A stretch of DNA of 64,000 nt, from contig CAVVPG010000001.1 in NCBI GenBank assembly GCA_963750075.1, positions 310,001-374,000 of the forward strand. Direction: 5' to 3'. Source of the DNA: Bog-473 sp963750075 (GTDB lineage Bacteria > Actinomycetota > Acidimicrobiia > Acidimicrobiales > RAAP-2). The position numbers and the translations under genes are program-made. Under the pieces are notes generated by a model, which ran no database searches, had not been told where the DNA came from, and was given only the letters and a program-made list of their open reading frames with translations. This document shows positions 25,292 to 33,557 of this stretch, in pieces; position 1 is the first letter of the stretch; each line of letters begins with the position of its first letter.

Positions 25292-25660
25292 ATGCCTGAC
25301 GTCACCACCAACATCAGCACCCTCTCCAAGGGTGTGACCGACCTGGCCCGCGACGCTGCCTACGTCGCCGTCGGCCTCGGCGTGCTGGGCTACCAGCGGG
25401 CCCAGGTGCAGCGGATCGAGCTGCAGAACCGGCTGTCCCAGGACTTCTCGCTGGACCAGCGCGTCGACGACGTGCGCCAGGGAGTCGCGAAGGGGTTCCA
25501 CCAGATCGACGACCTGGCCGAGTCGGCCGCACACTTCGTCGAGACCACGCTCCAGCCGTTGGAGGAGAAGCTGCCCCCGTCGGTGTCGCAGCTGACCTCG
25601 AAGGCTCGGGAGCAGGCCCGCGAGGTCCGGACCCAGATCCGCCAGCTCGTCAACGCCTGA
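25292..25660 (+). CDS. Conserved-looking 122-residue helical protein, unknown function
   Basis: A 122-residue protein starting at ATG 25292 just after AGGAGG (25282-25287), one of the strongest ribosome-binding sites here. A weakly hydrophobic stretch (about 20-35, DAAYVAVGLGVLGYQRAQ) is followed by amphipathic helices rich in Gln, Glu and Arg (RLSQDFSLDQRVDDVRQG, SKAREQAREVRTQIRQL). It could bind the membrane surface or form a coiled-coil oligomer. I recognise no family. It stands alone between divergent and convergent neighbours, with its own AT-rich promoter, suggesting strong or regulated expression. Confidence 0.8.
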   Translation: MPDVTTNISTLSKGVTDLARDAAYVAVGLGVLGYQRAQVQRIELQNRLSQDFSLDQRVDDVRQGVAKGFHQIDDLAESAAHFVETTLQPLEEKLPPSVSQLTSKAREQAREVRTQIRQLVNA

Positions 25661-25696
25661 GCAGCACCGCCCCACGCTCGCTGACGACGCTCGCCC

Positions 25697-26587
25697 TCAG
25701 TCCGCCTCCCACGAGGCCAGGACGTCGGCGAGCGTTGTCGCGAGCGGTATGACCGGCCGCCACCCCGTCGCCTCGCGGAGCCGTCGCGCGTCGCCGCGCA
25801 GCACCGGCACGTCGACAGGGCGGACCAACTCGGGGTCGGTCTCCAGCCTGAGGTCGGATCCCGCCAGCTCCAGGAGCAACGCGGCGACGTCCGCCATGGC
25901 GCAGTCCGTGCCCGAGCACACGTTGTAGACGCCCCCCGGGACCCCCTTCTCGATCAGAAGGCGGTAGGCCGCCACCACGTCCCGCACGTCGGTGAAGTCC
26001 CGCCGGGTGGTCAGCGTCCCGACCCGCAGCGAGTCCGCCCCCGACCGGCGGGCGTCGACGATCCGCTTGGCCAGGGCGGGCACGAAGAAATTGGGGGACT
26101 GGCCGGGGCCGATGTGGTTGAAGGGCCGGACGACGATGACGGCCTGGCCGTAGCCTCGCCAGGCCTGCAGGGCCACCGCTTCGGCGGCCAGCTTGCTCGC
26201 GGCGTACGGGCTGGCCGGAGCGGTGGGCGTGAACTCCCCGAGCGGGAGCTGGTCGGGGGTGACCACGCCGTAGACCTCGGCCGAGCTCACGATGAGGACA
26301 CGGGGGCTCCGCTCGAGGTCGCGGGCCGCGGCCAGGACCTCGGCGGTCCCCAGCACGTTGACCCTGAGCACCTGGCTCGGGTTCTCCCAGCTCTCGCCCA
26401 CGTGGGTCATCGCCGCCAGGTGGTAGACCGCTTCGGGCCCGACGTCGGCCATGACGCGCCGGACGGCCGCGCCGTCGGCCACGTCGGTCTCGATGTCGAT
26501 GACCGCGACCTCGTCGCCCGCATCCTTGAGGTGCGCGGCGAGCCACTGGCCGACGAAGCCCTTGCCGCCGGTGATCAGCGCGCGCAC
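25697..26587 (-). CDS. NAD(P)-dependent epimerase/dehydratase, GDP-6-deoxy-4-ketomannose reductase (Rmd)-like
   Basis: A 296-residue extended SDR. TGGKGFVGQWLAAHL is the NAD(P)-binding GxxGxxG loop, VYHLAAMTHVGES and LIVSSAEVYG are core strands, and YAASK holds the catalytic Tyr and Lys. VRPFNHIGPGQSPNFFVPALAKRI is typical of the GDP-mannose dehydratase/Rmd branch. It may reduce GDP-4-keto-6-deoxymannose to GDP-D-rhamnose, but the dehydratase Gmd is not in the window and other GDP-sugars are possible. It is the last gene of the minus-strand operon that begins at 32542, starting 10 bp after the GT4 stop. Confidence 0.75.
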   Translation of the reverse strand: MRALITGGKGFVGQWLAAHLKDAGDEVAVIDIETDVADGAAVRRVMADVGPEAVYHLAAMTHVGESWENPSQVLRVNVLGTAEVLAAARDLERSPRVLIVSSAEVYGVVTPDQLPLGEFTPTAPASPYAASKLAAEAVALQAWRGYGQAVIVVRPFNHIGPGQSPNFFVPALAKRIVDARRSGADSLRVGTLTTRRDFTDVRDVVAAYRLLIEKGVPGGVYNVCSGTDCAMADVAALLLELAGSDLRLETDPELVRPVDVPVLRGDARRLREATGWRPVIPLATTLADVLASWEAD

Positions 26588-26597
26588 CCGCGGAACC

Positions 26598-27740
26598 CTA
26601 CTGTGCGGCCGCGTCGGCCACTGCGTAGGCGCCGACGTGCCGCGCGATGCTGGCCTCCCACGTGCGTTCCGCCGCCACCCTGAGGCCCAGTGCCCGGCGG
26701 CTCGTGCCGCGTCCGCCGTCGAGCGCCGTGCCGATCGCCTCGGCCAGCGCCGCGACGTCGCCCGGCGGCACCAGAAGCGCAGCTCCGGCGGCCAGCTCGG
26801 CCATCGCGGTCCCCTCGGTGGTCACCAGCGGTGCGCCGCAGGCGAGCGCCTCCAGCGCGGGCAGACCGAACCCCTCCTCGAGTGCGGGGTACACCACGAC
26901 GGATGCCTGACGGAGCAGGGCCGGCACCGCCCGGTCCGGCAGGTACCCGGTCCGCACGATCCTCTGCTCGTGGCGGGCGGCGGCCAGGGCGCGCTCGGTC
27001 TCGGCCATCCCCCAGCCGGGCTGGCCCCCCAGCACCAGCGCCACCTCGGGACGGGAGTCTGCGAGAAGGTCGAACGCGGCCACCAGGGACGCCACGCCCT
27101 TGCGCGGCTCCAGGGTGCCGACGAACGCGACCAGGGGCCGGCCGGTGGGCACCCCCAGCGCGTCGAGCTCGGCCCGGTCCGCCCCCGGGGCGGGCTCGGT
27201 GGGCGAGAAGCGCCCGTGGTCGACACCATGGGGCGCGACCACAACGGGCGCCCGCACCACGCAGCACGCCTGCAGCCGCTCCGCGGTCACCTGGCTCACG
27301 CAGATCACCACACCGGCGTGGCGGGCGGCGTGGCGGATGGCCCGGCGGAAGAAGGCCGCCTTGGACCGGACGTGCCACTCGGGATGGTCGAAGAAGGTGC
27401 AGTCGTGGATCGTGACGGCGCACGGCACCGGAGCCCGTGCGGGCATCGTGTAGTGGGGCCCGTGATGGACCCGGGCGCCGACCGAGCGCAGCACGGAAGC
27501 CAGCCCGAGTTGCTCGTAGGCGAGCCGGCCCGGCCGCGTGGCGGGCACGACGCCGCGGACGGCCGCGCCGGCGGCGACGGCGCCCCAACGCTCCTCGTCC
27601 CCCCGCCGGGCGATCAGGGTGAGTTCGACCTCGTCGTGGACCGACAGGCCGCCCGCCAGTGCCATCGTGTAGTAGCCCGCACCGCCCGGGCGCACCGGGA
27701 CGGCCGAGACGTCGAGGGTGAGGGCCAGCCGGGCGCTCAA
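26598..27740 (-). CDS. GT4 glycosyltransferase
   Basis: A 380-residue GT-B enzyme. The N-terminal acceptor lobe begins LTLDVSAVPVRPGGAGYY. The donor lobe has VAFVGTLEPRKGVASLVAAF and the GT4 signature YPALEEGFGLPALEALACGAPLVTT, with the EGFGLPxLEA motif that holds the nucleotide sugar. TTG 27740 is chosen as start because it overlaps the upstream stop as TTGA and no ATG or GTG lies near the conserved N-terminus; this is an uncommon start codon. It is the third of three successive GT4 genes. A mannosyl- or rhamnosyltransferase role fits the adjacent Rmd-like gene but is inference. Confidence 0.85.
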   Translation of the reverse strand: MSARLALTLDVSAVPVRPGGAGYYTMALAGGLSVHDEVELTLIARRGDEERWGAVAAGAAVRGVVPATRPGRLAYEQLGLASVLRSVGARVHHGPHYTMPARAPVPCAVTIHDCTFFDHPEWHVRSKAAFFRRAIRHAARHAGVVICVSQVTAERLQACCVVRAPVVVAPHGVDHGRFSPTEPAPGADRAELDALGVPTGRPLVAFVGTLEPRKGVASLVAAFDLLADSRPEVALVLGGQPGWGMAETERALAAARHEQRIVRTGYLPDRAVPALLRQASVVVYPALEEGFGLPALEALACGAPLVTTEGTAMAELAAGAALLVPPGDVAALAEAIGTALDGGRGTSRRALGLRVAAERTWEASIARHVGAYAVADAAAQ

Positions 27741-28900
27741 CGGAGCGACCGCCACAGGTCGATGTGGGAGCGGGCCGCCGCGTGCCACGTCCTCGTCCGG
27801 GCGAAAGCGGTCCCCCGTGCCGACAGGTCGGCCCGCAGCTCGTCGTCGGTGAGCACCGAGGCCAGAGCCGTCGCGACGTCGTCGACGTCGAGCGGGTCGA
27901 CGATCAGCGCGGCGGCGGGGCCGGCCTCGCCCAGGTCGTGCACGCTCGGCACTTCGGCGGCCGCCACGGTGGGCGTGCCCGCACGCATGGCCTCGAGCGG
28001 GGGCAGACCGTAGCCCTCGGTCAACGGGACGTACACGAAGGCACGGGCGCGCCGGTAGAGCTCCGCGAGCACGGGAGCGGGGACGGACCCGGTGAACACG
28101 ACGCCGTCGCCGTCCTCGCGGCGCATCGAGGGCTCGGGACCCCAGCCCGTCGGGCCCACGATCACGAGGCGCCACGGCCCCGGGAGCGAGGGGCGCACCC
28201 GACCGAACGCCTCGACCAGGCGGTCAACGTTCTTGCGCGGTTCGAGCGTGCTGACCGTGAGCAGGAACTCGCCGGACACGCCCAGCCGCGTCAGGAGCGC
28301 CTCGGTGGCGACCGGGTCGGGCTCGGGAAGGTGGTCAGCCCCGCCGGGCACGACGCTGATGCGGGCCGAGTCGAAACCGAGGGCGATCACGTCCGCGGCC
28401 ACGAGCCGGGAGGGCACGACGATCGTGGCCCCACCCTGGCGCGCCCGGACCAGGGCGTGCTCGTGCCAGCGCCGCCCTCGTCGCGTGGTCGCACCGGGAT
28501 GACGCCGCCAGGCGACGTCGTGGACCATGACGACGTGCCGGCTCCGGTCGGACCGGCGCGCCGCAGGTGCGGCCATCGAGACGGAGTGCACGATGTCGAA
28601 GCCCTTCGGCGCGTGGCACACGCCGTGGTCCCACGCTCGGGTCAGGAGGGGGCCGGGCAGGCGCGAGGCCATGACCGGCAGGCCGAACGCCGCCAGCGGG
28701 TCGCCGGACGTACCGGTCCGCCCGGGGTGGCCGCCCGGAGCACGGCTGGCCAGGAGCGCCAGGTCGACGTCATCGCCCTCCCGGGCACACGCGGCCAGCC
28801 CGCCGAGGAGCCCGCGTGCGTACGCACCGATGCCGCCGGGTACCCGGCGCCGCAGCTGCTCGACGGCCAGGAGCACCGATGGCGGCCGCTGGTCAGGCAC
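27737..28900 (-). CDS. GT4 glycosyltransferase
   Basis: A 387-residue GT-B enzyme starting at GTG 28900. The N-terminus VLLAVEQLRRRVPGGIGAYAR resembles actinobacterial mannosyltransferases; LTVSTLEPRKNVDRLVEAFGRV and YVPLTEGYGLPPLEAMRAGTPTV are the donor-lobe strands and nucleotide-sugar motif. Its start overlaps the end of the frameshifted GT4 by 8 bp and its stop overlaps the next GT4 start by 4 bp, so translation is coupled along the operon. It is related by eye to both neighbours, implying local duplication. Confidence 0.9.
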   Translation of the reverse strand: MPDQRPPSVLLAVEQLRRRVPGGIGAYARGLLGGLAACAREGDDVDLALLASRAPGGHPGRTGTSGDPLAAFGLPVMASRLPGPLLTRAWDHGVCHAPKGFDIVHSVSMAAPAARRSDRSRHVVMVHDVAWRRHPGATTRRGRRWHEHALVRARQGGATIVVPSRLVAADVIALGFDSARISVVPGGADHLPEPDPVATEALLTRLGVSGEFLLTVSTLEPRKNVDRLVEAFGRVRPSLPGPWRLVIVGPTGWGPEPSMRREDGDGVVFTGSVPAPVLAELYRRARAFVYVPLTEGYGLPPLEAMRAGTPTVAAAEVPSVHDLGEAGPAAALIVDPLDVDDVATALASVLTDDELRADLSARGTAFARTRTWHAAARSHIDLWRSLR

Positions 28901-30066
28901 CGGTGCCGCCCACGACGTCGCGGTAGAGCTCCTCGAGCCCCGCGCCGCACCCCTCCCACGTGAACCGGCCGGACCAGGCGCTGCCCGCCGCCACCAGCTT
29001 GCCGCGCAATGTCTGGTCTGACACGGATGCGTCGAGTGCCTCGACGAGCCCGTCGTGGTCGCCCGGGTCCACCATGAGCGCGCCGTCGCCGAGGATCTCG
29101 GGCAGCGAGCCGGCCCGGGTGGCCACCACGGGCACGCCGGCCCGCATGGCCTGCAGCGGCGGGAACCCGAACCCCTCGTAGAGCGAGGGGTAGGCGAGGG
29201 TGGTGGCCGCTTCCATCAGTGCCGCCAGGTCGGCCGGCTCGACCCACCCCGTGCGCACGATCCGCGCGGGGCCGGCGATGTGGCGATGGCCGACGCCAGC
29301 CTCTCCTCGTCCCAGCCCGGCGGGCCGGCGAGCACGAGGGTGAGGTCGCCGTGGCGTCCCGCCACCTCGCCGAATGCCCGCACCAGTCCCGGCAGGTCCT
29401 TGCGCGGCTCGGCGGTGCCGACGGCCAGGCAGAACCGGTCGGTCCCGGGCGGCAGCAGGCGGGACAGCGCGCCGGCCGCTTCGTCCTGCGTGACGCGGGC
29501 AATTCCGGGATGCCGGGATGGACGACGCGCACCCTGGAGGAATCGGCGCCGAAGGCCTCGGCGACCTCGCCCGCGACGAACGCGGAGTCCGCATGCACCC
29601 ACGCACCGCGATCGAGGGCGCGCCGGATCAACGCCGGGTACGCCAGGGTGGCCGCGTTGCACAACTCGGGGTGGTGGAGCGGCGTCAGGTCGTGCACCGA
29701 GACGACCGTCCCGGCGTGCCTTGCCGGCGGCACGACGAAATTGGTGCCGTGCACGACGTCGGTGGAGCCGATGAACCACTCCACGGGGGGTGTATTGCCG
29801 TGCGCCCAGAGCGCGTGGAGGGGCCGAGCCGGCATCGGGCGCTGTTGCGCCGTCACGCCGGCGGGCAGGTGCTCACGGATCGAGCCGCGCCGCCGCCAGC
29901 TCACTGCATAGGCCCGGACGTCGACTCCCGGGCGGGTTGCCAGGGCTCCGAGCGCGCCGCGGCAGAAAGCACCGATGCCGGTCGGGAACCCGAGCAGCGG
30001 CGTCGCATCGAGCGCGACGCGCAGGCGCGCCTCGGTGGCGCCTCGGGACGTGACGGCGCTGCTCAG
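28893..30066 (-). pseudogene. GT4 glycosyltransferase gene with two frameshifts
   Basis: Pieces of one GT4 protein occur in three frames. The first frame (from about 30040) reads LRVALDATPLLGFPTGIGAF through VHGTNFVVPPARH to RVRVVHPGI. The second (about 29500 to 29290) reads FCLAVGTAEPRKDLPGLVRAF. The third (about 29285 to 28893) reads YPSLYEGFGFPPLQAMRAG to the stop. The first break is an 8-bp tandem duplication at 29505-29520; deleting one copy restores the frame. The second is repaired by one extra G near 29282. The repaired protein has about 388 residues, like its neighbours. No ATG, GTG or TTG lies near the conserved N-terminus; CTG 30066, overlapping the upstream stop as CTGA, is the best start. 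It could be a true pseudogene, a phase-variable gene or an assembly error. Confidence 0.75.
29505..29520 (+). repeat. 8-bp tandem duplication (CCGGGATG x2) causing a frameshift
   Basis: CCGGGATG at 29505-29512 is repeated exactly at 29513-29520. The duplication shifts the reading frame of the GT4 gene on the minus strand; removing one copy gives the continuous sequence VVHPGIARVTQ. Confidence 0.9.
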
Positions 30067-30890
30067 GTCGTGATCGCCCCGTCGATGGAGAGAATCGCCC
30101 CCGTGATGTAGTCCGCTTCGTGCGAGCCGAGGTAGGCGAAGGCGCCGGCGATCTCATGCGGGAAGGCGTACCCGATCGGGGTCATCAGCCGCTCGATCAG
30201 CTTCCAGTCGGCGTCCTCGGGCGGGGCGAAGTTGTGGATGATCGGCGTGTCCACTCCACCCGGCGCCACTCCGTTCACGCGCACGCCGCGGGCCATGTAC
30301 TCGACGGCCAGCGCCATGGTGAGCAGCCTGACGCCTCCTTTCGACGCGCAGTAGGCGGCCGAGTACGGCTGCCCCTTCATGCCCGCCGTCGAAACGGTGT
30401 TGACGATCGCACCACCGTGCTCGATCATGCCGGGCAGGACGGCGCGGCACATGAGGAACGTGCCGGTCAGGTTGACCGCGATGATCTTGTCCCATCCGCT
30501 CAGCGACTGCTCGGGAGTGTGCGCGAAGCCTCCGACACCCGCAATGTTGCACAGGTTGGTGATGCGCCCCAGCTCCTCGCGCGCCTCGGACACGGCGGCG
30601 GCAACCCCGTCCTCGTCCGTCACGTCGCAGTGCACGGCGATCGCCCTCGCACCGGCGTCGGCGGACTCGGCGTTGATCTCCGCCGCCACCGCGGCGATGG
30701 CGTCCTCGGTCACGTCGAGGCAGGCGACTGCGGCCCCCTCGGCGGCCAGGCGGCGCGCCGTGGCGCGCCCGATGCCCGAGCCGGCGCCGGTCACGACCGC
30801 CACCCGTCCGCGGTAGCGGCCTGCCGTGATGGCCTCGGGTGCCGTCCCTCGGGTGGGGTCGGACTCCCCGACTCTGGTGGTCGGACTCAT
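30063..30890 (-). CDS. SDR family oxidoreductase
   Basis: A 275-residue classical short-chain dehydrogenase. VVTGAGSGIGRATARRL is the cofactor loop (TGxxxGIG), NIAGVGG resembles the NNAG motif, and the catalytic residues lie in VNTVSTAGMKG and YCASKGG (YxxxK). It probably uses NAD(H) or NADP(H) on a hydroxy- or ketoacyl or steroid substrate. ATG 30890 overlaps the stop of the acyl-CoA synthetase as ATGA, and its own stop overlaps the proposed GT4 start, so it is embedded in a coupled operon. The substrate is unknown. Confidence 0.9.
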   Translation of the reverse strand: MSPTTRVGESDPTRGTAPEAITAGRYRGRVAVVTGAGSGIGRATARRLAAEGAAVACLDVTEDAIAAVAAEINAESADAGARAIAVHCDVTDEDGVAAAVSEAREELGRITNLCNIAGVGGFAHTPEQSLSGWDKIIAVNLTGTFLMCRAVLPGMIEHGGAIVNTVSTAGMKGQPYSAAYCASKGGVRLLTMALAVEYMARGVRVNGVAPGGVDTPIIHNFAPPEDADWKLIERLMTPIGYAFPHEIAGAFAYLGSHEADYITGAILSIDGAITT

Positions 30891-32542
30891 GCACGCTCCT
30901 TGTCGTCGGCCTCTCGCATGGGGCCACTGCCTAGCACCCCGGACGACGGGCCACGATTCCGTCCCAGCTCCGAGCGCCGCTGCTCGGCCCCACGTGCCGC
31001 CAGCGCGGCGAGCCGGCCGGCGTCGACCTTCATCATCGGGGTCAGCGGCAGCTCGTCGACCACGACGAGCGCGTCCGGAGCCTTGTAATCGGACAGCCGG
31101 GCGGCACAGTACGCGCGCAGCGCGGCGAGCTCGGGCACCGCGCCCGTCTGCGCCACGACGACGGCCACGCCCATCTCGCCCAGCACGTCGTCGGGCACGC
31201 CGACCACGGCGGCCCGGGCCACGGACGGGTGTGCGGAGAGCACCTCCTCGACCTCGGCCGGGTAGACGTTGTAGCCGCCGCGGATGTAGCGCTCGTGGGC
31301 CCGGCCGGACAGCTGGAGGTTCCCCTCGGGGGTGCGCAGCCCGAAGTCGCCCGTGGTCAACCACCCGTCGGCGTCGAGCACGGACGCGGTGGCCGCCGCG
31401 TCGAGGAGCTGGCGCACAGGTCGGCCCCGTCCCGGGCCCCGACCCCAGTAGCCGCGCATGGTGGCGCCGGAGCGCAGCATGACCCGGCCCACGGTTCCGT
31501 CAGGAACGGGCCTGCCCTCGTCGTCGACGATCGCGAGCTCGACCCCGGCGACCGGGCGCCCCACGGTGGTCGCCACCTCCTCGTCCGACGAGCTCAGCGT
31601 CGTCCCCGTGCCCAACGAAGCTTCGGTCGAGGTGTAGCGGACGACGACGGGGACGCCGAAGCGATCGCGCACCTCGGCCACCATGGACGCCGTCATCCGC
31701 GCTGCGCCGGTCCCCGCCACGCGCAGCGCGTGCAGATCGACGCGCTCGAGCTCCTCGCTCGCCAGCATCAGCGCCCATTGCGTCGGCACGCCCTGGGCCA
31801 CCGTGACCCGCTCGTCCGCCATGATGCGCACCGCCTCGTCCGCTCGCCAAGGGGTCGGCGTGATGACCGTGGTGACGGCGTTGGCGATCTCGTCCCATGC
31901 CCGCGTCATGTAGCCCACGTGCGCGAACGGCAACGGCGAGAGCCGGCGGTCCCCCGGCTGGCTCAGCACGTCCGTGCCCCTCGCCACGGCGGCGAGGTTC
32001 GCGTGGTCGAAGACCGCCCCCTTGGGCTGCCCGGTCGTCCCGCTGGTCCACACCACGGCCACCGGGTCGTCAGGCGCCAGATCGGGCCACACCTCCGCCG
32101 GCGCGCCCGCCCACGCCGCCCGGGCGTCGTGACGCACCACCACGTCCAGCCCTCCCGCGGGCAGTGGTGGCGACACGGCGGGGTCGGCCACCACGAGCAC
32201 CGGCGCCGCACGCTCCACGATGGAGGCCACCTCGGCGGCGCCCATGCGGGGGTTGATCCCCGACGTGACGGCACCGAGCCGGAGCAGCGCGGCGTAGAGC
32301 ACCGCATAGTCGATGCACGAGGGCAGCAGCAGGCACACCACATCGCCCTTGGCCACGCCGCGGCGGGCCAGCCAACCCGCCACCCCGTCGGCGGCACGGT
32401 CCCATTGGGCGAAGGTCAGCGAGCGCCGGTCCGCCGCGCCGGCCGGCTCGACGTAGGCCTCCACGTCGCCGTTGACCCGTGCTGCCTCCCGCAGGACCGA
32501 CACGACGGTGGAGTGCCGGTCCAAGGGGATGCGCACTGGCAT
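30887..32542 (-). CDS. AMP-binding acyl-CoA synthetase/ligase (FadD-type)
   Basis: A 551-residue ANL-superfamily enzyme starting MPVRIPLDRH. WTSGTTGQPKGAVFDH is the phosphate loop, VRYTSTEASLG is the A4/A5 region, WLTTGDFGLRTPEG carries the A7 Asp and RYIRGGYNVYPAEVEEVLS the A8 hinge; PLTPMMKVDAGRL near the C-terminus carries the catalytic lysine region. It activates a carboxylic acid with ATP and CoA, probably a fatty or steroid acid. It is the first gene of a six-gene chain that runs into glycosyltransferases. It is divergent from cofD over 67 bp. Confidence 0.9.
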   Translation of the reverse strand: MPVRIPLDRHSTVVSVLREAARVNGDVEAYVEPAGAADRRSLTFAQWDRAADGVAGWLARRGVAKGDVVCLLLPSCIDYAVLYAALLRLGAVTSGINPRMGAAEVASIVERAAPVLVVADPAVSPPLPAGGLDVVVRHDARAAWAGAPAEVWPDLAPDDPVAVVWTSGTTGQPKGAVFDHANLAAVARGTDVLSQPGDRRLSPLPFAHVGYMTRAWDEIANAVTTVITPTPWRADEAVRIMADERVTVAQGVPTQWALMLASEELERVDLHALRVAGTGAARMTASMVAEVRDRFGVPVVVRYTSTEASLGTGTTLSSSDEEVATTVGRPVAGVELAIVDDEGRPVPDGTVGRVMLRSGATMRGYWGRGPGRGRPVRQLLDAAATASVLDADGWLTTGDFGLRTPEGNLQLSGRAHERYIRGGYNVYPAEVEEVLSAHPSVARAAVVGVPDDVLGEMGVAVVVAQTGAVPELAALRAYCAARLSDYKAPDALVVVDELPLTPMMKVDAGRLAALAARGAEQRRSELGRNRGPSSGVLGSGPMREADDKERA

Positions 32543-32609
32543 GGCGGGCGGCGATGGTACCAGGAGCCGGCCGGCCGGCCACTCCCTCGGGCGCTCCTAT
32601 GCTCGCAGC

Positions 32610-33557
32610 GTGCTGGTGGCCCTGTGCGGCGGCGTCGGGGCCGCCCGGATGCTCTCCGGGCTCGTGCACGTGGTCCCGCCGCGTGCGCTCACGGCCATCG
32701 TCAACGTGGGTGACGACGTGGTCCTGCACGGCCTCCACATCAGCCCCGATCTCGACACGGTCACCTACACGCTGGCCGGCGTGGACAACCGGGAAACCGG
32801 CTGGGGAGTCGCCGGTGAGACCTGGGCGGTCATGGACGAGCTGGCCCGGCTCGGCGGCGAGGACTGGTTCCGCCTCGGCGACCGCGACCTGGCGACGCAC
32901 CTCTTCCGGACGGGGCTCTTGCACGCCGGCGAGCCGCTGAGCGCGGTGACCGCCACGCTGTGCCAACGGCGCGGGGTCGAGGTGCGCCTGCTGCCCGTGA
33001 CCGACGACCCCCTGCGCACCCGGATCACGCTGGCGGAGCCGAGCCCACTCGGTCCGGCCGGGACCGAGGTCGGCTTCCAGGACTACTTCGTCCGGCTCCG
33101 CCACGACGTGGCGGTCCGCGGCGTCCGCTTCGAGGGGGACGCGGCGGCCCGGCCGGCGCCGGGGGTCATGGAATCCCTCGAGCAGGCGGACACGATCGTG
33201 GTCTGCCCGTCGAACCCGGTCGTCTCCATCGGGCCCCTGCTGGCGGTGCCCGGCGTGCGCGAGGCTCTCCTCGCCCGGCGGAACGCGGTCGTCGCCGTGT
33301 CGCCCATCGTCGCGGGTGCCGCCCTCAAGGGACCCGCCGACCGGCTGATGGCTGAGCTCGGGACGGAGGCGTCCGTCGTCGGCGTGGCCAAGCTGTACGC
33401 GCCCTGGGCGGCGACCCTCGTGGTGGACACGGCCGATGCCGGCCGCGCCGCCGACGTGGAGGCCACGGGAGTCCGTTGCATCGTCACCGACACGGTGATG
33501 AGCTCCCCCGAGCGCGCGGCCGGCCTGGCCCGCGTGGTGGTCGACGGTGGACGTTGA
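32610..33557 (+). CDS. fbiA: 2-phospho-L-lactate transferase, CofD/FbiA (F420 biosynthesis)
   Basis: A 315-residue protein starting at GTG 32610. VLVALCGGVGAARMLSGL is the N-terminal glycine loop, VNVGDDVVLHGLHISPDLDT the metal and deazaflavin-binding signature, and CPSNPVVSIGPLL plus VSPIVAGAALKGPA the nucleotide-binding segments. CofD/FbiA transfers the phospholactate or phosphoenolpyruvate moiety to Fo, giving (dehydro-)F420-0. The stop overlaps the cofE start by 11 bp, so the two are co-translated. The products would serve the LLM-class enzymes at 2329-4343. Length is normal for the family. Confidence 0.93.
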   Translation: MLVALCGGVGAARMLSGLVHVVPPRALTAIVNVGDDVVLHGLHISPDLDTVTYTLAGVDNRETGWGVAGETWAVMDELARLGGEDWFRLGDRDLATHLFRTGLLHAGEPLSAVTATLCQRRGVEVRLLPVTDDPLRTRITLAEPSPLGPAGTEVGFQDYFVRLRHDVAVRGVRFEGDAAARPAPGVMESLEQADTIVVCPSNPVVSIGPLLAVPGVREALLARRNAVVAVSPIVAGAALKGPADRLMAELGTEASVVGVAKLYAPWAATLVVDTADAGRAADVEATGVRCIVTDTVMSSPERAAGLARVVVDGGR

